From: Corallium rubrum
Lineage: Eukaryota > Cnidaria > Anthozoa > Scleralcyonacea > Coralliidae
Direction: 5' to 3'
DNA length: 64,000 nucleotides
NCBI GenBank assembly: GCA_964035015.1
Contig: OZ035997.1
Location: 10,753,207-10,817,206, forward strand
A program made the position numbers and the translations under genes. Below, piece by piece: positions 24,209 through 35,299 of the stretch. The number at the start of each line of letters is the position of its first letter. Positions within the stretch are counted from its first letter, which is position 1. A model generated the notes under the pieces. It had not been told where the DNA came from and ran no database searches. It worked only from the letters and a program-made list of their open reading frames with translations.

Positions 24209-24270
24209 CGTAGGGATAATGGGGGTCGCGCACATTAAGAAATAAGGTCGCTGTCCCCATTATCCCTACG
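24209..24270. repeat. 62-bp hairpin 145 bp upstream of the SNAPC4-like start codon
   Basis: Arms CGTAGGGATAATGGGG (24209-24224) and CCCCATTATCCCTACG (24255-24270), perfect over 16 bp. Could be a tiny MITE or a promoter structure. Confidence 0.8.
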
Positions 24271-24519
24271 AGTGCAGCATATCCTCCTACCTAGAATTAC
24301 CGATAATCGTTAATTTTAAAAAACTAATTCCCAACTCCCACCCCCAAAAAGATATCTGTGAACTCGTGACAAGACACCCCCCCCCCCCCCATGCCCCCCT
24401 CCTCTATTTAGGGTTAGGGTTTTATTTTAAGTATTAGTAACAATAAAATGACTAAATTCAACCCTAACCTAATATCAACATACAACGAGATTGTACTACA
24501 TAATGTCCAACCGCACTTT

Positions 24520-25152
24520 CAACAACACCGCTGCCAAACGTTTTGCGCATGTGCGGCGTCCGAGCTCGTCTTCCGTCCTCGGAAAAAGAGCGGAAATTAA
24601 ACACTGAAATATTTGAACTGGTCCGAGAGTCCGACACAAAAAGTTAAAATTTTTAGCATACTACCAAAAAGATAAGGTAAGTAATTTGTGCATGGCTTCT
24701 TTGTCAATATTGTAATATATTATCATGAATTTACCCCTTCGTAATTAATTTCTTTACCCTTTTTTTTACACACAAATGAATAGTCGAGTCTTACTTGGTC
24801 TTCACTGTCTGGTTGTTGTCGCCACGGCTAGTTCACACTTCTCTTGCAATGTTTACTCAGCGAATTCACGCATGCACAAACGTTTAGCAGCGGTGAATGT
24901 TACACCGCTGCCAAACGTTTTGCGCATGCGAGACGTCCGAGCTCATCGTCAGAAAAAGAGCGGGAAACACTGAAATATTTGGACTGGTCCGAGCGTCCGA
25001 CACAAAAGTTAAAAATATAAGCACACTACCAAAAAGATAAGGTAGGCATAGGCGTACGAGGCGGGGTGGCTGGGGGGGGGGTGGTTCGCGTGCACTTCTC
25101 TTGCAATGTTTACTCTAGCGAATTCACACATGCGCAAACGCTTGGCAGCGGT
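24520..25152. mobile_element. Two adjoining relatives of the Mutator-like element at 5655
   Basis: Ends ACCGCTGCCAAACGTTTTGC recur at 24526 and 24902, with inverted ends near 24893 and 25151. The part at 24650-24890 matches 5690-5960 on the opposite strand, including an open frame starting MNSRVLL. Head-to-tail arrangement; no clean target duplications seen. Confidence 0.65.
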
Positions 25153-26105
25153 ATCCCTTTTTGGCATTTCACGAATCATTTCAAAAAGTAAAATAGCATC
25201 TTCACGACTTTTTCAACAGCTCGATCACGATTCACGGGACAATATTGCTCTAAATCACGATTCACAAAGCTCAAAAATAGCCAATCACAGGTTTACGAAA
25301 ATACCCCCCCCCCCCCCTAAATATAACTCGGCGGTAAAAAACCTAACTAAAGGCCCGTTCACTCAATCCAATTTGTCGGATTCAGTTTAATAGCAATCCG
25401 TTCCCATGCTCGTTACTAATTTTATGTTGCTATATGGTTAGGGTTTTGTATGGATTAGGTTACTAAAATTAATCAGAAACCTTCTTAGTATAGCCATAGG
25501 TGGTACTGATTTCCTTTGCGTTTTTCCTCATGAATTGTTAATGAGTGTTTGAAATATGTATCTTGAACAATCTTCTTCAGTTTCAGTTTCTGCTGCATAT
25601 TTGTACATATGCATGTGAAAGTTTTCAGAAATATTGGTCTTGATGGATAATGATAATTTTGATAATCATAAAAATTACACGATATTAATTATCACCACAG
25701 CACAACATTTGCATAAGATACATAGAGTAAATTATGCCGGGGAGGAGTGAGCAAACTTCAATTGGGTGGGCAAACTCGAGTGGAGTCAATGGATGGCAAA
25801 CTTGCGGGCAGAGTGGGAAAAGGGGCATAGCGGAGTGGGAATCGAAATCTTGGGTGGAGTGGGCATGAAACTTGGGTGGAGTGGGCAAACTCGGGTGGAG
25901 TGGGCAACGTGTCACAATTGGTCACCGACTGACAGACGGAGTTGAATGCAGAGTAGGCTAAAGGTTTCCATCCCATCCCATCATAGTTAATAGAACACAT
26001 ACATGGTTTGGAAACTCGTTGTATTTTCTGTATAATTAATGAAGTAGTTATCCAATAGTCATCCAATATCGTCACGTGTCCATAGAATTTACTTCCATAT
26101 AAGGA

Positions 26106-26521
26106 CAGGGACGTAGCGAATTCGAAGCGCCGAAGGCGCGAGAAACTTCTTGGGGAGTTCGGGGCATGCCCCCCGGAAAATTTTGAAATCTAGAGCTCGA
26201 GTCCCTAAAATGGCATTTCCTGCATTTTGGGGGAAGATATGACACAATTCTGAAAGTTTGAAAAGTCATAAAATACTGAAAAAAAACCCGTTGAGTTAAG
26301 TTACATGCGTGCGATACATCAATAAACGTTGGCCCGGGCCCCGGGGTATACATAAACAGAAAGGTACCATTTCATATATTAGTCAGTAGCGTCAGAAGAG
26401 CGACTGATATCCAGTCAATAACCGCCTGGTAAATCACCTGTGCAGTCTGAGTACGAGTGTTCAAAACAAAATTTCATCATGCAAAGAGGGGGGAGCGACC
26501 ACTCCTCTGGCTACGTCCCTG
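26106..26521. mobile_element. hAT MITE, CAGGGACGTAGC family, copy 1
   Basis: 416 bp between termini CAGGGACGTAGC and GGCTACGTCCCTG, with perfect 8-bp target duplication TATAAGGA at 26098-26105 and 26522-26529. No coding capacity. Shares the core motif GAAAATTTTGAAATC with the copies at 27306 and 38737. Confidence 0.9.
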
Positions 26522-26625
26522 TATAAGGAACTCCACTGTCATGACCATGCTTCATGTTGAAAGACAATAGAGCTTCAAAAACCATGTATATGTTCTATTA
26601 ACTATGATCCCATTGAGGCAGCATG

Positions 26626-27290
26626 CCAACTTCGTTTCCAGGGCCTTTTTGAAAATGGGATGGCGGAGAAAGGCCCTGAAATCAAAAAAAAATACAGCAC
26701 CCAGAAATACCGGGTGTAATAAAGTAGAAATTTACTGTTTAGTTTGCAAAATCATTCTGAGTAATGGCAGTCCCAAGGGAGAAGTTCATTGTAATGGCGG
26801 CGCCATTTGTCTCGTTGGCGGTCCCGTTGAAGCTATTTGATCATAACTGGCACAAAACTATGCATAAATATATTTCACGATCGAAGAATGTTTACTGCGA
26901 TTTTCAGTTGAGCTTGAAGATAAATAGTTTTATTTAAAAGTTTGATCGTTGAAACGCACAAGTTACCAAGGGGAATTCTAAATGTTGTCATGTGAGAATT
27001 TGAATGTTGTCATGGGCAAATTTAAAGTTTGCAATTGGACAACGCCTTAATTTCTATTGGTCAAAATGCGCAAACATTAAAATTTCCCATGGAAACGTGT
27101 CAAATTGTGAAACGATCAAACATTTCAATAAAACGTCCGGTCTCCAAGCTCAACTGAAAATCGTAGTAAGAAAAGCAATCAACTAATGAAAATGCAGAGT
27201 CCACCAGCTGATGCCGTTGATGCCGGGGCCTTTTCCCGCCCCACCAATTTCAAAAAGGCCCTGGGAACGAGGTTGGCAGTATGTTTCACT
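26626..27290. mobile_element. Foldback element, CCAACTTCGTTTCCAGGGCC ends
   Basis: About 665 bp. Ends CCAACTTCGTTTCCAGGGCC and GGCCCTGGGAACGAGGTTGG; an inner inverted pair ATTTTCAGTTGAGCTTG (26901) / CAAGCTCAACTGAAAAT (27147). A single related end is at 36725 (CAGGCCCTGGGGACGAAGTT). Coding not seen. Confidence 0.75.
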
Positions 27291-27305
27291 TGCGATAGTA
27301 ACTTA

Positions 27306-27620
27306 AAGGGACGTAGCCAGGATTTTGAAAGGGGGGGAGCCGAAACCCAAATAAATTTTTAGGGGGCTCCGGGGACATGCTCCCCCGGGAAATTTTGAAA
27401 TCGAGAGTCGCAGAAATGCCATTTCCTGGCTTTTGGAGGAAGATTTTATAGACTCTAAAGGTTAAAAAACGTCATATAAAATACTAAATACACTGTTTAC
27501 AGTTTATTTCCTGACACAATTCATATTGCATCAGTTTTGTAGTTACATGTCTGTTGTTTTATATCAAAAGGGGGGGGGGGAGCCGCGGCTCCAACGGCTC
27601 CCCCCCTGGCTACGTCCCTG
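27306..27620. mobile_element. hAT MITE, CAGGGACGTAGC family, copy 2
   Basis: 315 bp, termini (A)AGGGACGTAGCCAGG and CTGGCTACGTCCCTG; target duplication gtaactta / gtaacttc (7 of 8). Internal sequence matches 38737-39068 in the opposite orientation. Confidence 0.88.
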
Positions 27621-27639
27621 GTAACTTCCAGTAGTATCC

Positions 27640-27855
27640 CTTTATCGACCACTGTAGCCTTTAGTATTTTACTCTTGGCTAACGCCAAACGATTTTACTC
27701 GTCAATAGGAGACCGCCTGGTCAGTATAGGGTTAATAAGCTATATATCTCAATTAACCCTTTATCGACCACTGTAGCTTTTAGTATTTTACTCTGGCTAA
27801 CGCCAGACGATTTTACTCGTCAATAGGAGACCTCCTGGTCAATATAGGGTTATAG
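27640..27855. repeat. Tandem pair of a ~120-bp repeat, TCTGGCTAACGCCAGACG core
   Basis: Two copies of CCCTTTATCGACCACTGTAG .. ACTCGTCAATAGGAGACC. Single pieces are at 31010-31060 (inverse) and 36778-36840. Core is a small hairpin CTGGCTAACGCCAG. Confidence 0.85.
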
Positions 27856-27893
27856 TTAAATAAAAAGCTGTAAATTCATTGTTTGCTGAAAAT

Positions 27894-27899
27894 TTTATT
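27894..27899 (-). promoter_or_regulatory. Possible polyadenylation signal of the cGLR gene
   Basis: AATAAA on the minus strand about 310 nt after the stop codon. Position is reasonable, but the sequence is AT-rich and the motif is common. Confidence 0.3.
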
Positions 27900-28204
27900 C
27901 AATAAGAGAATTCTTTAAAAAAAATAGTTCAATATAATTCGTCTATTTCAGGTACAGTAATTTCTATAGTTTTGTGACAACTTTTGCTGTCACTCTTTTG
28001 ACAGAAGCCACAATGCCACATAATATATTTTCATGAGATAACTACCTAAAAATTGATAATGCAGACTTGCAGTGTGATAAAAACACGCTGTTATAACAAA
28101 ATAGAAAATTTATGTTATTCTAATGAACAATACAAAACCAACTCAAACTAATATACTTTTAAACGGTTGACGTAAAATATAATTGTATATTCTGATAATT
28201 TATC

Positions 28205-29220
28205 TTAATATATTGCAAGGTTGCTGTGCAACAATTCTTCACAGTATTCTTTTGGATCATCTTCTAGTTCTTTGATTATTGACCCAAGACTTCTGCTGAC
28301 TGAAGTAACTTGTTTTTCGTTAAACCATGTATAAAAGTTATGGCTTGGTACAAAAAAATTCAAAAGCTTCTTATTTTCCACGTCTTGCTTTACTCTACTT
28401 AATAAATCTACGGTTCTCGGGCCGAGTTTGCTTGGCAGCCAATATTCGTTTTCAGGATGTTCTGCCATCAAATGCATCATGGTCATCTTTAAATGATAAC
28501 TTTTTATATCCTGCACAAGACATTCGGATCTTCGATCACAACCACGAATAAGTTTGGCTATTTTTAGGCATTCCTTTTGGCAACCGTTTTTGCAAGCTGG
28601 CCGCATTAACTTTTTCTCTGCAACAGAGAATGACATTCGCCAAAGAATTCTTGGCGAGACATCTTCAATTGGATCTGGGCATTGCTTTGGAACTAGATGA
28701 TACACGTTCTTGCATTCGTTGACTTTGCTTGCACTGGGCCAAGAACGAGGTGTGGCATGGTCACCCCAAAGACATGCCGATCCGGTGGTCGGCCAAGCTT
28801 TCATTTCAATGCTAAACACCAAGTCCACCTGCATAGGTGGTTTATCTTTTTCTTTAATAGAGATTGTTACAGCAGGACTTCCAGTTTTGGATTCATTGAT
28901 GACTCTTAAACTCGCCAACTGGGAGTCTTCTCGCGTTGTAATATTTTTAACTGCTTCTCTAATTCTTTTTTTAAAGTACCGCATTACTTTGTACGACGAA
29001 AGATACGGCTCTGCTGATGTTTCATCATCAAGGAAATTTCTAAGAAAATGGTTTCCTCGTTCTGAAAGGTTTACTCCGTGTTTTCGTACGAGTTTGGCAT
29101 AAGCTGTAGCACCGCAATGTTTTTCGCATCTTACTTTAAAAACATCTTCAATTTGAGAAAATACGAACATTACATCAAACTCGCTGGGCTTATCCACCTT
29201 TAAGCCTTCCATGGAACTAC
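28205..29220 (-). CDS. cGLR exon 3 (catalytic core and C-lobe)
   Basis: 1016 nt after acceptor GCGTTTTCAG; encodes G136 (shared) to Y473 and the stop. Holds the whole E149/D151/D268 triad and the Mab-21 C-lobe. An internal ATG at 29212 would give a 335-aa product lacking the GS motif, so it is not the start. Confidence 0.9.
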
Positions 29221-32170
29221 CTGAAAACGCAAAATACAGAGCCTTAGCTTAGCATGGAAGAGGGAATTAGTTGGGGCATGGAGGGAGGCTACCTGTGACA
29301 GATGTATTTAGAAATGAAATATTTATATGCCAGTGCATGACAAGGACAAATGTCTAGCTATAATAAAATCTTGAAATAATACTCGAGGTCTCCTCAAATT
29401 ATTTGTTTTAATTAGTCTTTAATTTTGTTATTTGAGAAACCGATTAATTTAATATTAATGTAATGATTATTACTACAATATATAAACTATACATACCAGA
29501 ATCTAAGACCCCGTTTACACGGTACAGCGGACGAATTCGGAACCGGTCTCGAATTAGTACGGTTCCGCCTGTTTACACGGTGAAATAGGACGAATTCGGG
29601 ACTGCTCGCGAATTCGTCCGGTGTGTAAACGTAGTTACTTTTCACATGCCTCGGTTTCCTTTGTTTTTTAGGGGAATATATTCAATAGCCCCCTGGCAAA
29701 ACAATAGATTAATATTCCCCTCATATTCCCCTCTAAGGCTCCAATATTCCCCTCTACCATTCCTCGCTATAATATTCTCCTCTAATCTTCCCGTCTAATA
29801 TCCCCCGCACCACTCCTTATCTTATGAAATCCTGTCAACCTCGCCATGTGAAAAGTAAGTACGTTTCGAGGCCCCTTGGGGATATGTGTTTATTCACCTC
29901 GGGCTTCGCCCTCGGTGAATAAATCATATATCCCCTCGTGGCCTCAAAATAACCTATAGATCGTTTTCACTCACGTGATCGGTGGCCCCATTGGGGTGGT
30001 GAAACAATACGAAATATTTGAATAAGAAAGAACTAATTCCCATACCGTACACCAATATGGCCGCCATTTCATTGTTTTGGTACACCAATATGGCCGCCGT
30101 GACGTCAGATGAAAACGATCTATACTTGATGACCAATATCACTAGTTAATATTATACAATTATTATTTTGATGGTTTGAGCCTTCAGTCTTTGTTATTTC
30201 TTACGTTTTTCTCTGATAAAGGGCCTTCGCTCGAAACACTGCCTACGCAGCACGCTACAATTTATTTCACTTTAGTCCGCTTATAGTGTTTGACACTGCA
30301 TGGTGTCCGTTGAACTGCAGTTGTGACATTTATTTCAACGTCAGTTTTAAGCGAATGTATATATTGCCAGATACATCCTTAGCAAGAACAATTAAACAAG
30401 GGTGGCGAAATAGGGGGGCTATGGGGCCGTATAGCTCCCCCAATATTTTGGATAGCCTCCCCTATATCTTCCACAATGGAGCTAAAAATGGCCTAATATT
30501 TGCTGGGGGGGGGGGGGGGATACACTTTTTGTCATGCTATTGGCAAATTAGCCACTACATATATCTTCCACTGCAATTAAAATATACACGAATGTAGTGT
30601 AAATTACTAAGACTGATTTTGTAATGTTCCTAATTATTGCAGAACGCTATCTGCAATCAGTGATTTGAAATGCTTTACCTGTATATAATAGTTCAAATTT
30701 AGAAAAAAACGCCGGATCCAAACCACGACATTCCTTCACTATCTGCTCCACTCGCTTCATTACTACCTTCTTATTATTTCGCACTTCCAGTCTTTTTAGT
30801 ATTCCACGCTCTTTCAGGATATACCTCAGATATTTTGTACTCACAATATTACATCTAGATATCTTTGCGACTTTTACACCTGACCTAAAAAGAAAGACAA
30901 GTATTACTCAAGTCGTACGTCAATGGCCTACTTAGTATATTTATATTTTCTTATTTATTTTTATTGAAATTTTGAAGCTGTTTATTAACCCTTAGAGTAC
31001 CGGGAATTTCCCTATTGACGAGTAAAATCGTCTGGCGTCCAGAGCAAAATACTAAACGTATATGTGCAGGGAGGCCGGGGGGACCTGGGCCCCCCACTTC
31101 TTTTTTTTTGGGGGGGGGGGGGCAGAATATGTTTGGGCCCCCCCACTAGCTTTTTTAACAAGGCCGGTAATTAAGTTATGATTAACAAAATCACTAACCC
31201 TAGCTAACCCACGACTTTGAATAGATATAATAAAGAAATTTGAATGCAGATATTCAATATCTGGAAAAGTGTTGTCTTTTGAGTATTTTATGACGTGTTT
31301 AGAATTCTGTAAATCCTTGTCCCAAAATGCAGGAAATGGCATTTCAGAGACTCTAGATTTCAAAATTTCCCGGGAGAGCATGCCCCTGGACCCCCTAAAA
31401 ATATTAACCCGCCCCCCCCCCCCCCCCACCACCACCACCACCACCACTCTTAGTGTCGCTTCGACACTCCTGTTAATACATGTCAGTACTGAAAAGGTTA
31501 AACGAACTCGGGGAAAAGAACCACAAATGCCTACTTAGACGTCATCTTTATTATATTCGTCATCTTTATTTTTGGAAATGACAACTGAAATAAAAATCCC
31601 AATAAAAAAAATATTTTGGCATCAAGTATTAGTCAATAGTTAAATGCCAAATATTTTTTGAATCAGTTTTCGTATATAATCCATATCAGTGTATTGTATT
31701 TGAGGCTATACCCACTTCAAAAAACACGGTTGAGCGATTGTACCCAACTGCTCAGTTATATTAGATGTGATTGCTTCTTTAAATTGTCTTCACCGTGCAC
31801 AAGTTTGCATAAACCATAAACAAAAAGATAGAACAAAGACGTTTTCTGAATTCCTATATACTAGACAATGTCTCTACTGTATCGTACAAGCCTGTAATAG
31901 TGCAGCCCAGTATAAAATCTGAATATCACTGAAGATTAATTGATATCTAAGATATATAAAACAAACTTACTTTGCATGGTCCATCGCCATGTCTTCAGTA
32001 ACATCCTGATCTTCATCATCATCATCAGAGGCAGAACTTTCAGAATGATAAGACGCACTATCGTCGCTCTGCGAAGCATTTTTAACGGCTGCTTTTAACC
32101 CTGAATCAGCAACATTATCGTCTGCTTCACATGCAGTTTTACAATCGACTTTTTTCCGACTGGTTTTCAT
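28205..32170 (-). CDS. cGAS-like receptor / Mab-21 domain nucleotidyltransferase, complete, 473 aa
   Basis: Three exons: 32170-31971, 30884-30679, 29220-28205. Splice phases (2, then 1) fit exactly. Family knowledge: cGAS-like receptors sense nucleic acid or other cues and make cyclic dinucleotide second messengers for STING-type signalling in the cytosol. Seen here: an acidic serine-rich tail (residues 1-66), a helical segment, then TGSSMEGLK (135-143), the G-S nucleotide-binding motif, made by joining exons 2 and 3. Next come E149 and D151 in SEFDVMF, and D268 in MQVDLVFSIEMKAWP. The C-terminal Mab-21 lobe has WRMSFS (329-334), a short Cys cluster C345-x3-C349-x3-C353 where cGAS has its zinc thumb, and SYHLKMTMMH (377-386). 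The thumb is reduced: no His and no Cys-Cys pair, so DNA sensing like vertebrate cGAS is not assured. The triad suggests an active enzyme. Ligand and product are unknown. Confidence 0.85.
29508..29640. repeat. Partial relative of the GACCCCGTTTACACG element
   Basis: Starts GACCCCGTTTACACGGTAC, has internal inverted CGAATTCG-rich segments, and ends GGTGTGTAAACG. No matching opposite full terminus. Confidence 0.6.
29870..30125. repeat. Two adjoining inverted repeats
   Basis: First, CGAGGCCCCTTGGGGATAT.. with complement and a CCTCGGGC/GCCCTCGG centre (29865-29950). Second, CTATAGATCGTTTTCA (29953) with TGAAAACGATCTATA (30109), enclosing CCAATATGGCCGCC twice. Upstream of cGLR exon 3, in its intron. 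Confidence 0.7.
30679..30884 (-). CDS. cGLR exon 2 (helical spine)
   Basis: 206 nt after acceptor TTTTTAG. Encodes S68-T135, including STKYLRYILKERG and the basic KKVVMKRVEQIVK helix, ending FELLYT(G). Donor GTAAAG at 30678. Such a helix followed by the GS motif is the family order. Confidence 0.85.
31060..31460. mobile_element. Diverged relatives/fragments of the CAGGGACGTAGC hAT MITE family
   Basis: The stretch 31265-31400 shares the order AAATGGCATTTC, TTTCAAAATTTCCCGGG, GCATGCCCCTGGACCCCC with the intact copies. Ends are replaced by poly-G/C and (ACC)n runs. Related scraps occur at about 42085-42225 and 43540-43700. No duplications found. Confidence 0.5.
31971..32170 (-). CDS. cGLR exon 1 (start and acidic tail)
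   Basis: Starts with ATG at 32170 (MKTSRKKVDCK) and encodes 66 residues plus 2 nt. Rich in S/D/E from about residue 33, likely disordered. Donor GTAAGT at 31970. The phase fits exon 2, making K67. Confidence 0.75.
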
Positions 32171-32199
32171 GTTTATACATCAAAGATATCCATACAACT

Positions 32200-34000
32200 A
32201 AAAATTTTTTGCACTCGATATCAATGTAAATGGTTATTGATGAAGCCACAAAATTAGAATTATAACTTCTATTTTTATATGTTATTATATACCGCACAAA
32301 CGAAAAGCGAAATATTGACTGATGATGGATTGTCAGCTCCTATTATTTATACTTTCATTTTATTTAATTAATTTTCATTTTCAGTCATGGCATGCAGCAT
32401 GTGTTATATTGCCTTGTGCGTTTGCCAATGATCACCATATAGTCGGCAGATTTTATATTTTATTCATATAACCAGAAAAAATATATGGGGGTTTTACCTG
32501 TACAGTACTGCTGATGTATCACTTTTCCATGACAAAATGTGAAAACGTAGATTTTGCCGGGAAATTGAGGAGTGATATTGCAGGTGCATGGTCGTAAAAA
32601 ACACATTATTTTGTTATGTACTATTTACAATATGAGTGGCCGTGTTCCAATACAACATGGACACGAATATTGTAAATAGCTTAAAATACTCCGAGTCTTT
32701 GATGTTAATACGAGTAATATTTGTTCAGATTAATTCAGAAAAAGCTTAATTTCAATGTTTTATAGCTGAGATAGACCTGATATACAACTACTAGTGGTTG
32801 TATCAAATGATATGTATCAAATGATATGTATCAAATGATACAACCACGCGTGGTTTGTATTAGATATACATCCTCCTTCACGGTCATGATTTCTTTTGTG
32901 TTTTCTTCATGAATTATTAAATGAGTATTTTAAATATATTTTATCATGTTTTATCTGAAAAAAAGCCATTTCTTTTATTTAAAAATATATTCGTTCACCA
33001 TGTATGCAGGCATCATGTGCTGCTATGGCCTGATATCACAAAATGAAAAAGAAATTAATTAATTACAAACTCTGGAAATATCAAAATTGAAATTATTTGA
33101 AATTCGAGGTAACCAAAAGTGGAAGATTATTAACGACGCCGGTTTACGAATACGCTAGTGCCAGTATACTGACATGTTATACGGCTCCGCCCGAGGGGCG
33201 ACAAGCTGTGAATCACTCCCAAAAAAGCGTACGATTTCCCGTGGGATTTGTTTTTTTTTCTTTTTAGATTTTTTTAGATTTTTTTAGATTTTTTTAGATT
33301 TTTTTGAGATTTTTTGATTTTTGGAGATTTTTGCGCATTTTCTGGGAATTGTTTTTGAGATTTTTGGGATTAGAGATGTATTAGCTAGCTAGCTAGCTAG
33401 GTAACTGAATTTAATTGCATGACTTGCAATTATCTTACAAATACATGCATATAACATATAACATTAGATTGCTATTAACTTCAAATTTATAGAAATGAAT
33501 ATTGTCATGCAGAGCACACGGATATATAACAATTTGAGTATAGTTATTGTTTTCGGTTAATCACAAAAGGCTAGGTGATGAAACTGAATGAAACAAAAGG
33601 AAACTGAATTTACAAAATAAGATTTAATTCAAGACTGTGCTTTACTGAGTAGTGTAATACAAAGTGCATGAACTATTTAAAATGTATGAGCGGCCGTGTT
33701 CTATACGGGGTATATATACTCGAGCTAAAGGCGAGAGGTTGCATGTCCGATAGAACACGGACCCGAATATCGGTGAAGTGCTTGTGATACAAATAAATGT
33801 AAACGTTTAAATTCGTCAATAATCTTAAAGATAGAAATGCATGATTTTTGGTGAAAAACCGAACTGACGAAAAGCTTATGTAATCAGCAGGATTTTGTAT
33901 CAAAGATGCATGCAACTACTGTTAACTGATTATTATAAGTAATAGCATGTAACATATAGGTCGATCCGGCTCTGTAGGTTGATTAAGGGGATTACTAATG
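32200..34000. other. Intergenic, upstream of the cGLR gene
   Basis: Holds a TCAAATGATATGTA triple repeat inside inverted GGTTGTATC (32795-32860), related GGCCGTGTTC..GAACACGG inverted pairs near 32640 and 33690-33770, and the T-rich repeat. No gene seen. Confidence 0.5.
33258..33365 (+). repeat. T-rich 10-bp tandem repeat
   Basis: TTTTTAGATT repeated four to five times, then degenerating variants with GATTTTT. Confidence 0.85.
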
Positions 34001-34602
34001 TACCCGAAAGATGAGGGAGGTTTAGTAACTGAAGTATGTTATGCTATCACTTTGTAATATTACGGTCGGTACCGAGGAAGGAGAGAAAAATTCTCAAGCC
34101 CGAGGCCCGAGGGAATGTATCTGGCATAAAACCGACATCCAAACGTGGCCATGTATCATGTGTGTAAAGCGACTGACAATTTTTTACGGTAACTATCTTT
34201 ATTTGAAATGCAATCGCCATTTATATATCTATATGGTCTGTAAATATATTAAATAACAATACATGTATATGATCGGTTCAATGGTTACCATTGATCTAAT
34301 GCAATTTCATGCACGCACATAAACTAATATTAGATATAGTTGTCTATAAAAACAACAACAGTGTAAAGACATGCATGCGCATTGATTTAGTATTCGTCCC
34401 ATGCCACATTTTATGTTCTAGGCAAACTGTATTAAATTCTTGAGATAACAAACCAGTAACACAATGAAAGTTTGCCTTTCGTTTATAGGGCGCTGCCGCT
34501 ACAAGCGGGCTCAGCGAACCTACTTCGACTGATAGGCAAAACTTGTCTCTACTTCTCGATTGGGGGCGCTACCAGTGTACTCTACTCGAAATGTTTTAGG
34601 CC

Positions 34603-34797
34603 CAGGCCCGCACAGAGACTAAAGTGGGCCCGGGGCAAAATAAAGAATTGGGCCCCCCCCCTCCTTGCAAACATTTCGCATGCCATTTTACGGATAAATC
34701 TATATATACAATATATAATATAATTAGGGGGCCCCTCTCGAGCTGGGGGCTCGGGGCAAATTGCCCCAGTTGCCCCCCGCCCCTCTGGGTAGGCCTG
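34603..34797. mobile_element. hAT-like MITE with 8-bp duplication TTTAGGCC
   Basis: 195 bp, termini CAGGCCCGCACAGAG and CTCTGGGTAGGCCTG (imperfect inverted repeats), perfect duplication TTTAGGCC at 34595-34602 and 34798-34805. Interior is GC-rich with GGGCCC runs; non-coding. Confidence 0.85.
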
Positions 34798-35299
34798 TTT
34801 AGGCCTATAAAGAAATCCTTCTAATTTTCCCGTGCATGTTGATGAGGGAAAATTAGAAGACAAAGAAATCCTTTGTCTTCTAATTTTCCCAAAGAAATCC
34901 TTTGTCTTCTTCTAAATTTCCCGCTTGCATATATTCTCCCTCATCAACATCCACGTGAAAATTGTGTAAATTTCCTGTCAGTTGTAGACCCCGTTTACAC
35001 GATGCCGGTACAATTTGAAACTGGAACAAAATCATGCCGGTGTGTAAATACAGGCCAAAAATATGCGTTTACACGGTGCCGGTATAATATAATGACGGAT
35101 TAGCATGTGACTATTATCTTCCAATGAGAATTGAGAAAACTTTGTGACTACTGCTGACCCGAATACTGTGGTTCAGGCTGTTACGGCCACAGGGACACTC
35201 GATCGTGGTGTGCTCAAGAAAATAATAAAGGGATGAAACACGAATTCTTCCTTGTTTTGAACATCGTTTCAAGCGCCTATAGATATTAAAATTGTAAGC

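Noticed and set aside
24209-24224. I-SceI-like homing site (TAGGGATAA)
   Set aside because: Only the first nine bases match; it is an arm of a hairpin.
24405-24425. Interstitial telomere repeat (TTAGGG twice)
   Set aside because: Only two units; chance in a GT-rich stretch.
28327-29102. Plus-strand frames up to 130 aa
   Set aside because: Antisense shadows of cGLR exon 3.
31052-31447. 131-aa Gly-rich minus-strand frame
   Set aside because: Runs through poly-G/C and (ACC)n in a decayed MITE.
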